From contig DASZDG010000002.1 of NCBI GenBank assembly GCA_035942255.1, positions 1 through 64,000 on the forward strand: DNA of 64,000 bases. The letters are read 5' to 3'. A program made the position numbers and the translations under genes. Positions 16,938 through 24,629 of this stretch are shown here, piece after piece; position 1 is the stretch's first letter, and each line of letters begins with the position of its first letter. The notes beneath the pieces are model-generated. The model was not told where the DNA came from. It did no database searches and worked only from the letters and a program-made list of their open reading frames with translations. The stretch is from JALZEG01 sp035942255 (GTDB taxonomy: Bacteria > Actinomycetota > CADDZG01 > WHSQ01).

Positions 16938-17467
16938 GGCAGCGCCGCCAGGAGCTCGTCGGCGCTCGCGTTGTCGTCGGCGCTAGACGCCTGGTGCTCG
17001 AAGAGGACGTCACCCCCGGGCGCGACGACGAGCGCGCCGCCGAGCTGGAGGACGTCCTGCTTGGGGGCCGGGCGGCCCTGCTTGTTCCCTGTGACGAGGC
17101 TCTTGATGCCGCGGGCGACCTGCTTGGGACCGACGACTTCGAGGAGGGTGGCGCGCCGGAGCTCGAAGGCGCGGTGGGTCTCGCGGCGGCGGTCGACGAG
17201 GAGCGGGAACGGGATGTCCTGCTTCTCCTTGAAGTCTGCCGCCATCGCCGTGAGCCCCATCCCGATCGCGGCTACCTCGGCCCCCGCGGCGGTGAAGTCC
17301 TCGTACCGGTCACGCAACTGCGCGACATGCTGGCGGCAGAACGTTCAGCCGTAGTGGCGGAGCCACACGAGGACGACGGGCTGCTCGCGCCAGAGGTCCC
17401 CGAGCCGGACCTCGCGCTCCTGATGGTCGAGGAGCACGATGTCCTCGAGGGGGGCCGCCGTCTTCAC
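16934..17467 (-). CDS. Peroxiredoxin-like selenoprotein (AhpC/TSA_2 type) with in-frame TGA at 17345-17347
   Basis: Read from GTG 17467 to TGA 16934 the frame has one internal TGA, codon 41, in the context LRHYG-(TGA)-TFCRQHVAQLRD. In this thioredoxin-fold family the same place reads GCxFCR, with the first Cys catalytic, so TGA most likely encodes selenocysteine in a UxxC motif. Both sides of the TGA continue the family: KTAAPLEDIVLLDHQ upstream, and FPLLVDRRRETHRAF and GALVVAPGGDVLFEH downstream. A SECIS-like hairpin follows at the right distance. TACCAT lies seven bases before the GTG, fitting a leaderless start. A gene finder would report only the last 127 codons. selA, selB and the Sec tRNA are not in the window; a sequencing error or pseudogene is the alternative. 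Confidence 0.8.
17309..17326 (-). promoter_or_regulatory. Candidate bacterial SECIS hairpin
   Basis: On the minus strand GTCGCGC pairs with GCGTGAC (one G-U) around the loop AGTT. The stem begins 19 bases after the TGA codon. The loop G is the second loop base and lies 27 bases downstream. Known bacterial SECIS elements have a short apical loop with a G in its first two positions, about 16-37 bases after UGA. The element lies inside the coding sequence, as bacterial SECIS do. Confidence 0.7.
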
Positions 17468-17576
17468 GGGGCCGATGGTACGCGACGGACAAAGTACCTT
17501 GTCGCGCGCTCGGTCGGAGCGAGATCTCTGAGTGCGATGAGCGAAGTCAGCATCGGCTATCCGTCGTCGGAACTTC

Positions 17577-18461
17577 TCAGAAAGGCGGCTCTTCCTCCGC
17601 CTCGTTCTCCTCTACGAAAGCGGCAACCTCGGGGTGGAAAAGTACCTCGTTGAGCTCTTGGAGGTCTCCTGTTCCTGTAAGTCGGTAAAGCTGCTCTCTT
17701 AGGAACTCGTCAAACTCGATGCTGGTCATTCCAGTAATCGCGTGCCTTAAGTCCTCTGCCTTCAAACGACCATCTTTCAGAACTGACCGCACGATCGCCA
17801 TCAACGATTCAGTGTTAGCCTGCTCCATCAGCAAGGAGCGTTGAGCTTCGGAAAAGCGGCGCTGTTCCTGAATTGCCTGCGAAGCGCTTGGACGCCTTAA
17901 CCCACGAACTTCATCGCGAAGCGCAGACAGTGCCTCTAGCACCTGCACGTTGCTTTGGGCTACCGGGTCGTTACTTTGTTGAACCGACGCGAATCGTTGG
18001 GCAGATGACAGCGGGGTTACGAGGTTTTCAGGATCCTTGAGTGCGGAAGCCGCGTACTCCCGAAGAGTCTTCTGGCTTCTCTCCAATTCGTCTGGATCGG
18101 TGATGTCGTACTTCACCGTCCGCATGTCCTTGATGTCGAAGGGGAGCTCTTCTCCGACTCGTTGGATATGTACCGTCGGCTTACGAAATCCATGTGCCAT
18201 TGCGACTTCGTAGAAGACGTTGGCATTGAGCCCACTGAGATCGGCGACGATGAGATCGGCGTTAAGGATGCTGGACACCATCCTTGGAGTGATCGCACCC
18301 GGATTCGTATCAGCATCCGCGCGATCAACGTCGAACTCGGAGCCGAGCGCCTTCTTTATCAGGTGCCGTAGCACCTTATCGGCAGCCTCCCGCGTCGGAC
18401 TCTTGTCATCGCCGATCGGTGAGAGTACGAAGCACTGCTTTTTCGGTTCCGCCTGGCTCAT
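17577..18461 (-). CDS. TIR-like/nucleoside deoxyribosyltransferase-like domain protein
   Basis: A 294-residue protein. Residues 9-110 (CFVLSPIGDD, then NADLIVADLSGLNANVFYEVAMAHG, then KPTVHI) form a Rossmann-like domain of the TIR-like/nucleoside 2-deoxyribosyltransferase superfamily found in many bacterial immunity effectors. The remaining 180 residues are polar and helical, without a known domain, and end in an acidic tail. ATG 18461 follows AGGGGGAG. Base composition is clearly lower in GC than both neighbours, pointing to recent transfer. No partner gene is adjacent. A role in NAD+ or nucleotide cleavage is possible but not shown. Confidence 0.6.
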   Translation of the reverse strand: MSQAEPKKQCFVLSPIGDDKSPTREAADKVLRHLIKKALGSEFDVDRADADTNPGAITPRMVSSILNADLIVADLSGLNANVFYEVAMAHGFRKPTVHIQRVGEELPFDIKDMRTVKYDITDPDELERSQKTLREYAASALKDPENLVTPLSSAQRFASVQQSNDPVAQSNVQVLEALSALRDEVRGLRRPSASQAIQEQRRFSEAQRSLLMEQANTESLMAIVRSVLKDGRLKAEDLRHAITGMTSIEFDEFLREQLYRLTGTGDLQELNEVLFHPEVAAFVEENEAEEEPPF

Positions 18462-18711
18462 GGACCGCTCCCCCTCTGCCCCGTTACGCCATCAGGGGAG
18501 CATGACATGAGAGGCTGTCGTTCAAGGTTGTTCGGTGCAGTTGTGGTTGCCCACGTGCGTCTCCATGGCGTGGACCAGGCGTGGTGCAACGAGCGCTAAG
18601 GCGCCCCATGATGACTCCCTCTGAACCAGATGCGTAGGCGAGTTCGACTTTCTATTCGTCGAGCCCGGTTCGAGGGACAAACGATGGAGCTGCGGTGACG
18701 CACCAAGAAAA

Positions 18712-18733
18712 GGGGGCCCCCGAAGGGGCCCCC
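18712..18733 (-). terminator. Rho-independent terminator of glnA
   Basis: GGGGGCCCC and GGGGCCCCC pair over nine bases around a four-base loop (TTCG when read on the minus strand). On that strand the hairpin is followed by TTTTC and it lies 15 bases beyond the glnA stop. The 250 bases between it and the TIR-like gene hold no gene that can be supported. Confidence 0.85.
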
Positions 18734-18748
18734 GAAAAACCGCTCGGT

Positions 18749-20173
18749 CTAGATGTCGTAGTAGAGGTAGAACTCCCACGGGTGCGGGCGCAGGCGTAGC
18801 TCGTCGACCTCGTGGGCCCTCTTGTAGTCCAGCCAGTGGTCGATCACGTCCTGCGTGAACACGCCGCCCTGCAGCAGGAAGTCGTGGTCCGCCTCGAGCG
18901 CGTCGAGGGCCGCGTCCAGTGAACCCGGCACCTGCGGCACGTTCGCCAGCTCCTCCGGCGGCAGCTCGTACAGGTCCTTGTCCACCGGCTCCGGCGGCTC
19001 CGTCTTGTTCTTGATCCCGTCCAGGCCCGCCATCAGCAGCGCCGGGAACGCGAGGTACGGGTTGCACGCGGCGTCGGGGCAGCGGAACTCGATCCTCTTG
19101 CTCTTCGGCGACTTCGAGTACAGCGGGATGCGCACGGCGGCGGACCTGTTCCTCTGCGAGTAGACGAGGTTCACGGGGGCCTCGTACCCCGGCACCAGCC
19201 GCTTGAACGAGTTCGTCGTCGGAGCGCACAGCGCGAGCAGCGCGGGGGCATGCTCGAGCAGGCCCCCGATGTACCAGCGCGCGGTGTCGGACAGCTGCGC
19301 GTAGCCGAGCTCGTCCCACATCAGCGACTCGTCGTCCTTCCACAGCGACTGGTGGACGTGCATCCCCGAGCCGTTGTCCTGGAAGATCGGCTTCGGCATG
19401 AACGTCACGGTCTTGCCGTGGCGCAGAGCGACGTTCTTGACGACGTACTTGTAGAGCATCAGGCGGTCGGCCATCTCGAGCAGCGCGCCGAAGCCCATGT
19501 CGATCTCGGACTGGCCCGCGGTGCCGACCTCGTGGTGGTGCACCTCGACCGGGATGCCGAGGTCCCGCAGCGTCAGGACCATCTCGCTGCGCAGGTCCTG
19601 GTAGTGGTCCATCGGCGGGACCGGGAAGTAGCCCTCCTTGTAGCGCGGCTTGTACCCGAGGTTCCGGCCCCCCTCCTCGGCCCCCGAGTTCCACACACCC
19701 TCGACCGCGCCGATGAAGTGGTACGAGGAGTGCTGGTTCTGGTCGAAGCGGATCGAGTCGAAGATGTAGAACTCGGCCTCGGGTCCGAAGTAGGCGACGT
19801 CTGCGATGCCGGTGCCCTTGAGGTAGTCCTCCGCCTTGCGCGCGATGTAGCGCGGGTCGCGCGAGTAGAACTCGCCGGTCAGCGGGTCCTTCACGTAGGC
19901 GTGGATGATCATCGTCGGGTGCTGGCGGAAGGGGTCCATCACCGCGGTGTTCGCGTCCGGCACCAGGATCATGTCCGACTCCTGGATCTCCTGGAAGCCG
20001 CGGATCGACGACCCGTCGAAGCCGAAGCCCTCCTCGAACGCGTCCTCGGTGAACTCCTCGAACGGCATCGAGAAGTGCTGCATGAGCCCCGGGAGGTCGG
20101 AGAACCGGATGTCTACGAACTGAGCGCCGCTCTGCTGTCCCAGCTTCAGGACGTCGGACGGACTGGGTGCCAT
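18749..20173 (-). CDS. glnA: Glutamine synthetase type I
   Basis: A 474-residue enzyme making glutamine from glutamate, ammonia and ATP. ATG 20173 has AGGAGG at good spacing. Family motifs in order: FGFDGSSIRGFQEIQESDM (about residue 48), the EAEFYIFD metal site (about 132), NGSGMHVHQSLW (about 263), KRLVPGYEAPVNLVYSQRNRSA (about 340) and the Arg region IEFRCPDAACNPY. The Tyr in KDLYELPPEE is the expected adenylylation site, so it should be a GlnE target. The upstream region has four GlnR-like half-sites. It appears monocistronic and ends at a strong terminator. Confidence 0.97.
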   Translation of the reverse strand: MAPSPSDVLKLGQQSGAQFVDIRFSDLPGLMQHFSMPFEEFTEDAFEEGFGFDGSSIRGFQEIQESDMILVPDANTAVMDPFRQHPTMIIHAYVKDPLTGEFYSRDPRYIARKAEDYLKGTGIADVAYFGPEAEFYIFDSIRFDQNQHSSYHFIGAVEGVWNSGAEEGGRNLGYKPRYKEGYFPVPPMDHYQDLRSEMVLTLRDLGIPVEVHHHEVGTAGQSEIDMGFGALLEMADRLMLYKYVVKNVALRHGKTVTFMPKPIFQDNGSGMHVHQSLWKDDESLMWDELGYAQLSDTARWYIGGLLEHAPALLALCAPTTNSFKRLVPGYEAPVNLVYSQRNRSAAVRIPLYSKSPKSKRIEFRCPDAACNPYLAFPALLMAGLDGIKNKTEPPEPVDKDLYELPPEELANVPQVPGSLDAALDALEADHDFLLQGGVFTQDVIDHWLDYKRAHEVDELRLRPHPWEFYLYYDI

Positions 20174-20238
20174 ACAGCTCCTCCTAACGTGATGGATGGG
20201 TCGGTCTCGTGGGTGTCGCCCCACCGTACGCGGCGGCC

Positions 20239-20276
20239 ATTTCCCGCCCGTTTCCCCTGTGTTTCGAACTCGTAAC
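20239..20276 (-). promoter_or_regulatory. Four helically phased GlnR-type half-sites upstream of glnA
   Basis: Read toward glnA, the sequence is GTTAC-N6-GAAAC-N6-GAAAC-N6-GAAAT, with half-sites at 20272-20276, 20261-20265, 20250-20254 and 20239-20243. The first two form a perfect GlnR box (gTnAc-n6-GaAAc). The next two repeat the GAAAc half with the same 11-base period, one turn of B-DNA. The array ends 65 bases before the glnA ATG. Confidence 0.7.
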
Positions 20277-20290
20277 GAGAAGCCCCACGG

Positions 20291-21313
20291 CTACCAGTCG
20301 AGCTCGCTCTCGTCCCCGGGTGTCTCTGTCACGCGCTCGAGGCCGGTGCCGTCGGGAGCGACTACGTGGAGGTCCCAGCTGCTCTCGACGAAGCCGAGGA
20401 ACGCGATCCTGCTCCCGTCCGGCGACCACTCCGGATGGAGCCCGCCGAGGTCCGCGTCGGTCAGGCGCCGCTCCTCTTCGGTCGCGACGTCGACGACGGC
20501 GAGGACGGTGTCGAAGTCGCCCTCGTCGACCAGGACCGTGAACGCGATCTCCGAGCCGTCCGGCGACCAGTCGGCGCCGGCCCGCGGCTGCCGGCCGCCG
20601 CTGAGCCGCTCCGGGTCCGAGCCGTCGGGCGCGATCGTGAGCAGCGCGCCGCCCCCGTCGCGACGGAACCGGGTGAACGCGATCCTCTCGCCGTCGGGCG
20701 ACCACGCCGGCGAGAGGTCGTCCGAACGGTTGTCGGTAAGAACGGTCACCGCGCCGCTGCCGAGGTCGATCACACGCAGCTCCCAATCCGTGGCGCAGTC
20801 GCATCTGCGCTTGTGCATGAACGCGATCCGGCTCCCGTCCGGCGACCACCGGGGCAACGTCGCGTTCCGCACGAGGAGCTCCTTGCCCGAGCCGTCGGAC
20901 GCCATGACGAAGATGCGTCCGATGGGGTCGTCACCCCGGGTCTTCACCCACGCGATCCGCGTCCCGTCGGGCGACCATTGCGGCAGCTCGTCGTCGCGCG
21001 GCCCCCTCGTCAGCCTCTGCTTGTCCGAGCCGTCGGCGTCCATCACCCACACGTCCGGGTTCCGGGGGTCGTCCTGCTGGTGGACGTAGGCGATCCGCGT
21101 GCGGTCGGGCGACCACGCGGGGTCGAGGTCGAACCGGTCGTCGTCGGTGAGCCGGACGGGCTCGTCACCCGGGGCGACCGTGAAGATCTCCGACCTCGCG
21201 GTCTCGTCGTAGACGTAGTTCGTGTGGAGGATCGAGGGCGGCTCCTGCGCGCCGAGCGGCGCGGCCACCACTACCGAGAGCGCACCGGTGAGGGCCGCGA
21301 GAGCTCGCCTCAT
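20291..21313 (-). CDS. Secreted TolB-like beta-propeller protein
   Basis: A 340-residue exported protein with a signal peptide ending near LGAQ. It contains six or seven repeats of the pattern WSPDGTRIAF followed by a short strand such as VWVMDADGSDKQRLT, the WD40-like PD40 repeat of TolB-type propellers. A Cys pair (CDC) lies in one blade. ATG 21313 overlaps the stop of the DUF2505 gene as ATGA. No Tol system or Pal gene is nearby, so a periplasm-specific TolB role is unlikely; it is probably an extracytoplasmic binding propeller. Confidence 0.8.
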   Translation of the reverse strand: MRRALAALTGALSVVVAAPLGAQEPPSILHTNYVYDETARSEIFTVAPGDEPVRLTDDDRFDLDPAWSPDRTRIAYVHQQDDPRNPDVWVMDADGSDKQRLTRGPRDDELPQWSPDGTRIAWVKTRGDDPIGRIFVMASDGSGKELLVRNATLPRWSPDGSRIAFMHKRRCDCATDWELRVIDLGSGAVTVLTDNRSDDLSPAWSPDGERIAFTRFRRDGGGALLTIAPDGSDPERLSGGRQPRAGADWSPDGSEIAFTVLVDEGDFDTVLAVVDVATEEERRLTDADLGGLHPEWSPDGSRIAFLGFVESSWDLHVVAPDGTGLERVTETPGDESELDW

Positions 21314-21801
21314 CCCGCCAGCCAATCGGCGAGGCGCTCGGCCTCTTCCTCGTAGGCGGCCTCGATCCCGTCGCGGATCCAGCCCTCGACGCGGCCCCCG
21401 TACAGCGGGACGTTCACCTTGATCCGTCCGGTCACTCGCCGCGTCGAGCGGCGGCCGTCGCCGGAGACCTCGATCCCACCGGAGGCCGAGAGTAGATGCG
21501 CCGCGACCTCGGGATGGATGACCCAGTCCCAGCGCGACCGTGCGGGGTCCCACGTCGCCTCCTCGACCCACGCGGGGTCGCCGTCGCCCATCAGCTTGCG
21601 CGCCATCCCGGAGACGTCGACGTCGAGGACGCAGCGGACCCGTCTGACGACCGCACCGTCCCCGCCGTCCTCCTGAGAGAGGACCCGCCGCTCCGACAGC
21701 GCGCCGATGTCGCCGAGGGAGTCCTGGAACTTCCGGTCGAGGAGGGCGTCCGCGAGCGAGTCGACGGGCGCATCGAAGGAGTGGGCGAGCGAGAAATCCA
21801 T
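21310..21801 (-). CDS. DUF2505 (SRPBCC-like) protein
   Basis: A 163-residue protein beginning MDFSLAHSFDAPVDSLADALLD. It ends with an amphipathic helix (VEGWIRDGIEAAYEEEAERLADWL), the layout of DUF2505, an actinobacterial START/SRPBCC-type lipid-binding-like fold. ATG 21801 matches the family start; ATG 21825 eight codons upstream is possible. Neither has a ribosome site. It is coupled to the downstream propeller gene. Its ligand is unknown. Confidence 0.75.
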   Translation of the reverse strand: MDFSLAHSFDAPVDSLADALLDRKFQDSLGDIGALSERRVLSQEDGGDGAVVRRVRCVLDVDVSGMARKLMGDGDPAWVEEATWDPARSRWDWVIHPEVAAHLLSASGGIEVSGDGRRSTRRVTGRIKVNVPLYGGRVEGWIRDGIEAAYEEEAERLADWLAG

Positions 21802-21858
21802 CCGCTTCAAGGATACGACCGGCATTAGCGGGACGAACCGGACAACAGTGCTCAGGCG

Positions 21859-21888
21859 TTGACTGTAGTCACAGAAATCCCCTACTTT
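21859..21888 (+). promoter_or_regulatory. Probable sigma-70-type promoter
   Basis: TTGACT at 21859-21864 and TACTTT at 21883-21888 are separated by 18 bases, oriented toward the surface-protein gene at 22022. The predicted start would give a leader of about 125 bases that contains the 15-base shared sequence at 21933-21947. Confidence 0.55.
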
Positions 21889-21932
21889 GAGGGGTGGACG
21901 CGCCATAGTCGTGCCGCGGACCGGCCCCCGAT

Positions 21933-21947
21933 CTACGTAGTTCAGGC
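21933..21947. repeat. Second copy of the 15-base intergenic sequence
   Basis: CTACGTAGTTCAGGC, identical to 1500-1514, lies in the leader of the surface-protein gene at 22022. Both copies are intergenic and include the palindrome CTACGTAG. Confidence 0.35.
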
Positions 21948-22021
21948 GGTGGGCGGCGCAGGCGTTCCCATATACCATTCTTTTCCAGGCAACCCCGGCA
22001 GGGACAGGAGAGGACACGGAC

Positions 22022-23911
22022 GTGACCCGCTCTCGCATGGCTTCGGCGGCAGGTGTGCTGCTGCTCGTGTGGGCGGCGCTGACCGTCCCCGCGGCCGTGG
22101 CGCAGACGCCGTCGCCGTCGCCGTCCCCCAGCGGAAGCGGGGTCGGCGCGTCGCCGTCGTCCTCGTCTCCGTCGCCGTCGCCGGCCGCCCCGACCGAGTC
22201 GCTGGCCCTCCTCCTGGCCGCCGAGCCCGCGACGATCGACGTCGGAGCCGAGACGCTGCTGGTCGCGCAGGTCACCAACACCGGTACCGCATCCATCCCG
22301 GGGGCGACGCTCTCGCTGGTCCTCCCCGACGAGCTCGAGCTCGTCTCCTCCTTCCCGGACGGCACCGGCGCCGGGGACTCGTATTCGATCGACCTCGGCC
22401 CCCTCGACCCCGGTGAGTCCGTCGTCGCGCAGGTGACCGCCGCGGGCCTGACGCCGGTTGCCGGCTCGACCGTTGCGGCCTCGGTATCCGGCGGAGCGGC
22501 TACCGCGCAGGACTCCGCGACCGTGTCGGTCGTCGAAGGAGGCGGAGCCGCCGCGTTGACGGTCGCGAGCCGGACGCGCGGGGTCCTGACGCAGGTCGGC
22601 TCGATGGTGCACTACGAGGTCACGGTCGCGAACGAGGGCGACGAGGACCTCGAGGGCGTGCTCGTCGTGGACGTCGCGCCGCACGAGGTGGACGTCGTCT
22701 CGGTGGACCTCGTCGACGAGGTCGAGGCGGTTCAGATCGGCGAGAGCGGGGGCCGCCACGACATCGTGTGGAACGTCGGCTCGCTACCCGCGGGCTCGGC
22801 CGTGACGCTGCCGTGGGACGGGCGGGCGGTCGACGCCGGTGACCTCCGGGCGGTCAATTCCGTGCGAGGCCTGATCGGTACGACCGAGACCACGCGCTCG
22901 AGCAGCGAGTCGTACCTCGCGGCAGAAGGCGCCCGCGACGTCGACAACCCGCACTTCGAGCCGATCGAGGAGCGCGTCGTCAAGTTCGTAGACCCACCGT
23001 TCGGGGAACCCTCGCCGCGGGCGGCGACGCAACCGGTGGTGCTTCCTTTCACCGGAGTGTCGATCTCGCGGATCCTGCTCGCGGGCGTGCTGCTCGTGTT
23101 CGCCGGGATCCTGATCGTCGCCGGTGCGGGCCTCGCCCCGCGGGCGTCGCGCAAGGCCATCGCCGCGGCGATCTTCGCCGGCGTCGTGGGGGCCGCCTGT
23201 GTCTCGGGCGGGGGCGACGACGCCTCGATCTCGGGGGCCGCCGACGGCGCGACCCCGCGCACGTTCGGGACCGACGACCCGCGCGACGACGACACGCAGG
23301 TGAAGGGAGAGCGGATCGTCCGCGGCGACGGCGGAGAGGCCACCGCGGCCCCCGCCTCCGCATCTCCGGCAGCGAGCGCACTGCCCACCGCTCCCCCGAC
23401 GGCAACGCCTCCTCCTCCGCCCGCAGCGCCGGTCGCGACCGCTACGCCCGCGGTCGTAGCCGCGGCGACGGACGCACCCGACGCCGCCCCGATCCGCAGC
23501 GTCACCGTCGTGACGACCGAGCTCGAGGACCTGCCGGTGGAGACGCAGGCGTCGCGCGACGGCGACAACACCGTCTCGTTCGGCTGGGACGAGGCCGCAG
23601 GTGGGATCACGGCGGCGACCTCGGGCAGAAGGCTCACGGCCGACGCGGGCTCGGAGCTCCTGACCGACCTCACCACGCAGAACGGTGCGATCGTCAACCG
23701 GCTCACGCTGCGGAACACCGCCGAAGCCACCCGGCTGCGCGTTCAGGGGCGGCTCGTGCACGAGGTCTACGACGGCGACCGGCTCGTGGCGCGGCTCCGC
23801 TCCGCTCCGCTCGACGTGGTCCTCTCGCCGGGGGGCGCCGTCGCCGCCCGGTTCTCGTACCTCGTCCCCACGGGCGACTACACGGTCCACGCCGCTTTCG
23901 AAGCGGACTAA
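22022..23911 (+). CDS. Large surface protein with internal LPFTG motif and two ectodomains
   Basis: A 629-residue protein. GTG 22022 follows GGAGAGG. A signal peptide is followed by a Ser-Pro-rich linker (about residues 38-60) and two DUF11/CARDB-like beta domains (about 62-165 and 180-290). LPFTG at 341-345 is followed by a hydrophobic span and RASRK, exactly the layout of a sortase signal, yet the frame continues. A second hydrophobic segment (about 378-396, ending GAAC) follows, then a Pro/Ala/Thr-rich stalk and a further ectodomain to the end. It is therefore either a two-span protein with two outside domains or an ancestral fusion of a sortase substrate and a lipoprotein. No sortase is in the window. 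Confidence 0.65.
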   Translation: MTRSRMASAAGVLLLVWAALTVPAAVAQTPSPSPSPSGSGVGASPSSSSPSPSPAAPTESLALLLAAEPATIDVGAETLLVAQVTNTGTASIPGATLSLVLPDELELVSSFPDGTGAGDSYSIDLGPLDPGESVVAQVTAAGLTPVAGSTVAASVSGGAATAQDSATVSVVEGGGAAALTVASRTRGVLTQVGSMVHYEVTVANEGDEDLEGVLVVDVAPHEVDVVSVDLVDEVEAVQIGESGGRHDIVWNVGSLPAGSAVTLPWDGRAVDAGDLRAVNSVRGLIGTTETTRSSSESYLAAEGARDVDNPHFEPIEERVVKFVDPPFGEPSPRAATQPVVLPFTGVSISRILLAGVLLVFAGILIVAGAGLAPRASRKAIAAAIFAGVVGAACVSGGGDDASISGAADGATPRTFGTDDPRDDDTQVKGERIVRGDGGEATAAPASASPAASALPTAPPTATPPPPPAAPVATATPAVVAAATDAPDAAPIRSVTVVTTELEDLPVETQASRDGDNTVSFGWDEAAGGITAATSGRRLTADAGSELLTDLTTQNGAIVNRLTLRNTAEATRLRVQGRLVHEVYDGDRLVARLRSAPLDVVLSPGGAVAARFSYLVPTGDYTVHAAFEAD

Positions 23912-23976
23912 CAGGAAGGAATTGGGCGAAAGGGGGATAACCTTCTCCATCGTCCCGGCAGGCCGAAGAGGAACCA

Positions 23977-24606
23977 GTGACCCCGAACGCGGCTCCACCC
24001 CACGTCAACGAGCTGGAAGGCGCAGTTGCTGCGCTCCGGGGCGTGCGCGCGGCCCGCGTCCACTCGACCCCCGCGGGCCTCGAGTCCGTCCGCGTGCTCG
24101 TCGTGCCGGAGCGGGACCCGGGCGAGGTCGTGACGGAGATCCAGGGCATGGTCTTCGCCCACCTCGGGACGACGCTGGAGACGCACGCGATCGAGGTCAT
24201 GAAGGCTACGGGGGCCGCGGCCGCGAACGGGCGGCCGAAGCGGCGGAAGCTGTCGAGCCTCGCCACCAAGCGGTCCGGAGACCGGTTCACGTCACAGGTG
24301 ATCCTCGAGCTCGACGGCGACCTGCTCATCGGCGAGGACGACTCGCCCTCGGGACGCCGGTTCGAGCCGCGCTCGGTAGCCGAGGCGGTGCTCGACGCCG
24401 TCCGCCAGCTCGTGGCCGAGCCACTCGAGCTCGGCGCGGCGGACTTCATCGAGATGGGCGACTGCCGGATCGCCGCGGTCGCGGTCGAGCGGGCGAGCGA
24501 CCTGCTGCTGGGGTCGGCCCTCGTGACGCTCGACGAGCACGACGCGATCGCGCGCGCGACGCTCGACGCCGTCAACCGGGTGCTGCCCGGGTCCCGTACC
24601 GCCTGA
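23977..24606 (+). CDS. Uncharacterised two-domain protein (paralogue of 32150-32830)
   Basis: A 209-residue cytoplasmic protein starting at GTG 23977 after AGAGGA. The N-terminal part (about residues 9-75: LEGAVAALRGVRAARVHST, VRVLVVPERDPGEVVTEIQ) and the C-terminal part (about 110-205: VILELDGDLL, ALVTLDEHDAIARATLDAVN) each line up with the protein at 32150-32830, with a variable basic or proline-rich linker between. The C-terminal half has an alternating strand-helix pattern. I do not recognise the family. It precedes a PhaC-like gene by 23 bases and may be in the same transcription unit. Confidence 0.6.
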   Translation: MTPNAAPPHVNELEGAVAALRGVRAARVHSTPAGLESVRVLVVPERDPGEVVTEIQGMVFAHLGTTLETHAIEVMKATGAAAANGRPKRRKLSSLATKRSGDRFTSQVILELDGDLLIGEDDSPSGRRFEPRSVAEAVLDAVRQLVAEPLELGAADFIEMGDCRIAAVAVERASDLLLGSALVTLDEHDAIARATLDAVNRVLPGSRTA

Positions 24607-24629
24607 CGCCGGCCTAGGGTTCTCCCGGC

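Noticed and set aside
17310..17492. A 60-codon minus-strand frame over the start of the selenoprotein gene
   Set aside because: It is out of frame with the peroxiredoxin sequence and is Arg/Pro-rich. The correct frame reads through the TGA.
18660..18690. tRNA-like T-arm sequence near GGTTCGAGGGAC
   Set aside because: The T stem does not pair and no cloverleaf can be drawn around it.
18462..18711. Possible small gene between the TIR-like gene and the glnA terminator
   Set aside because: A short minus-strand frame with a weak GGAG exists, but its composition is not protein-like and nothing else supports it.
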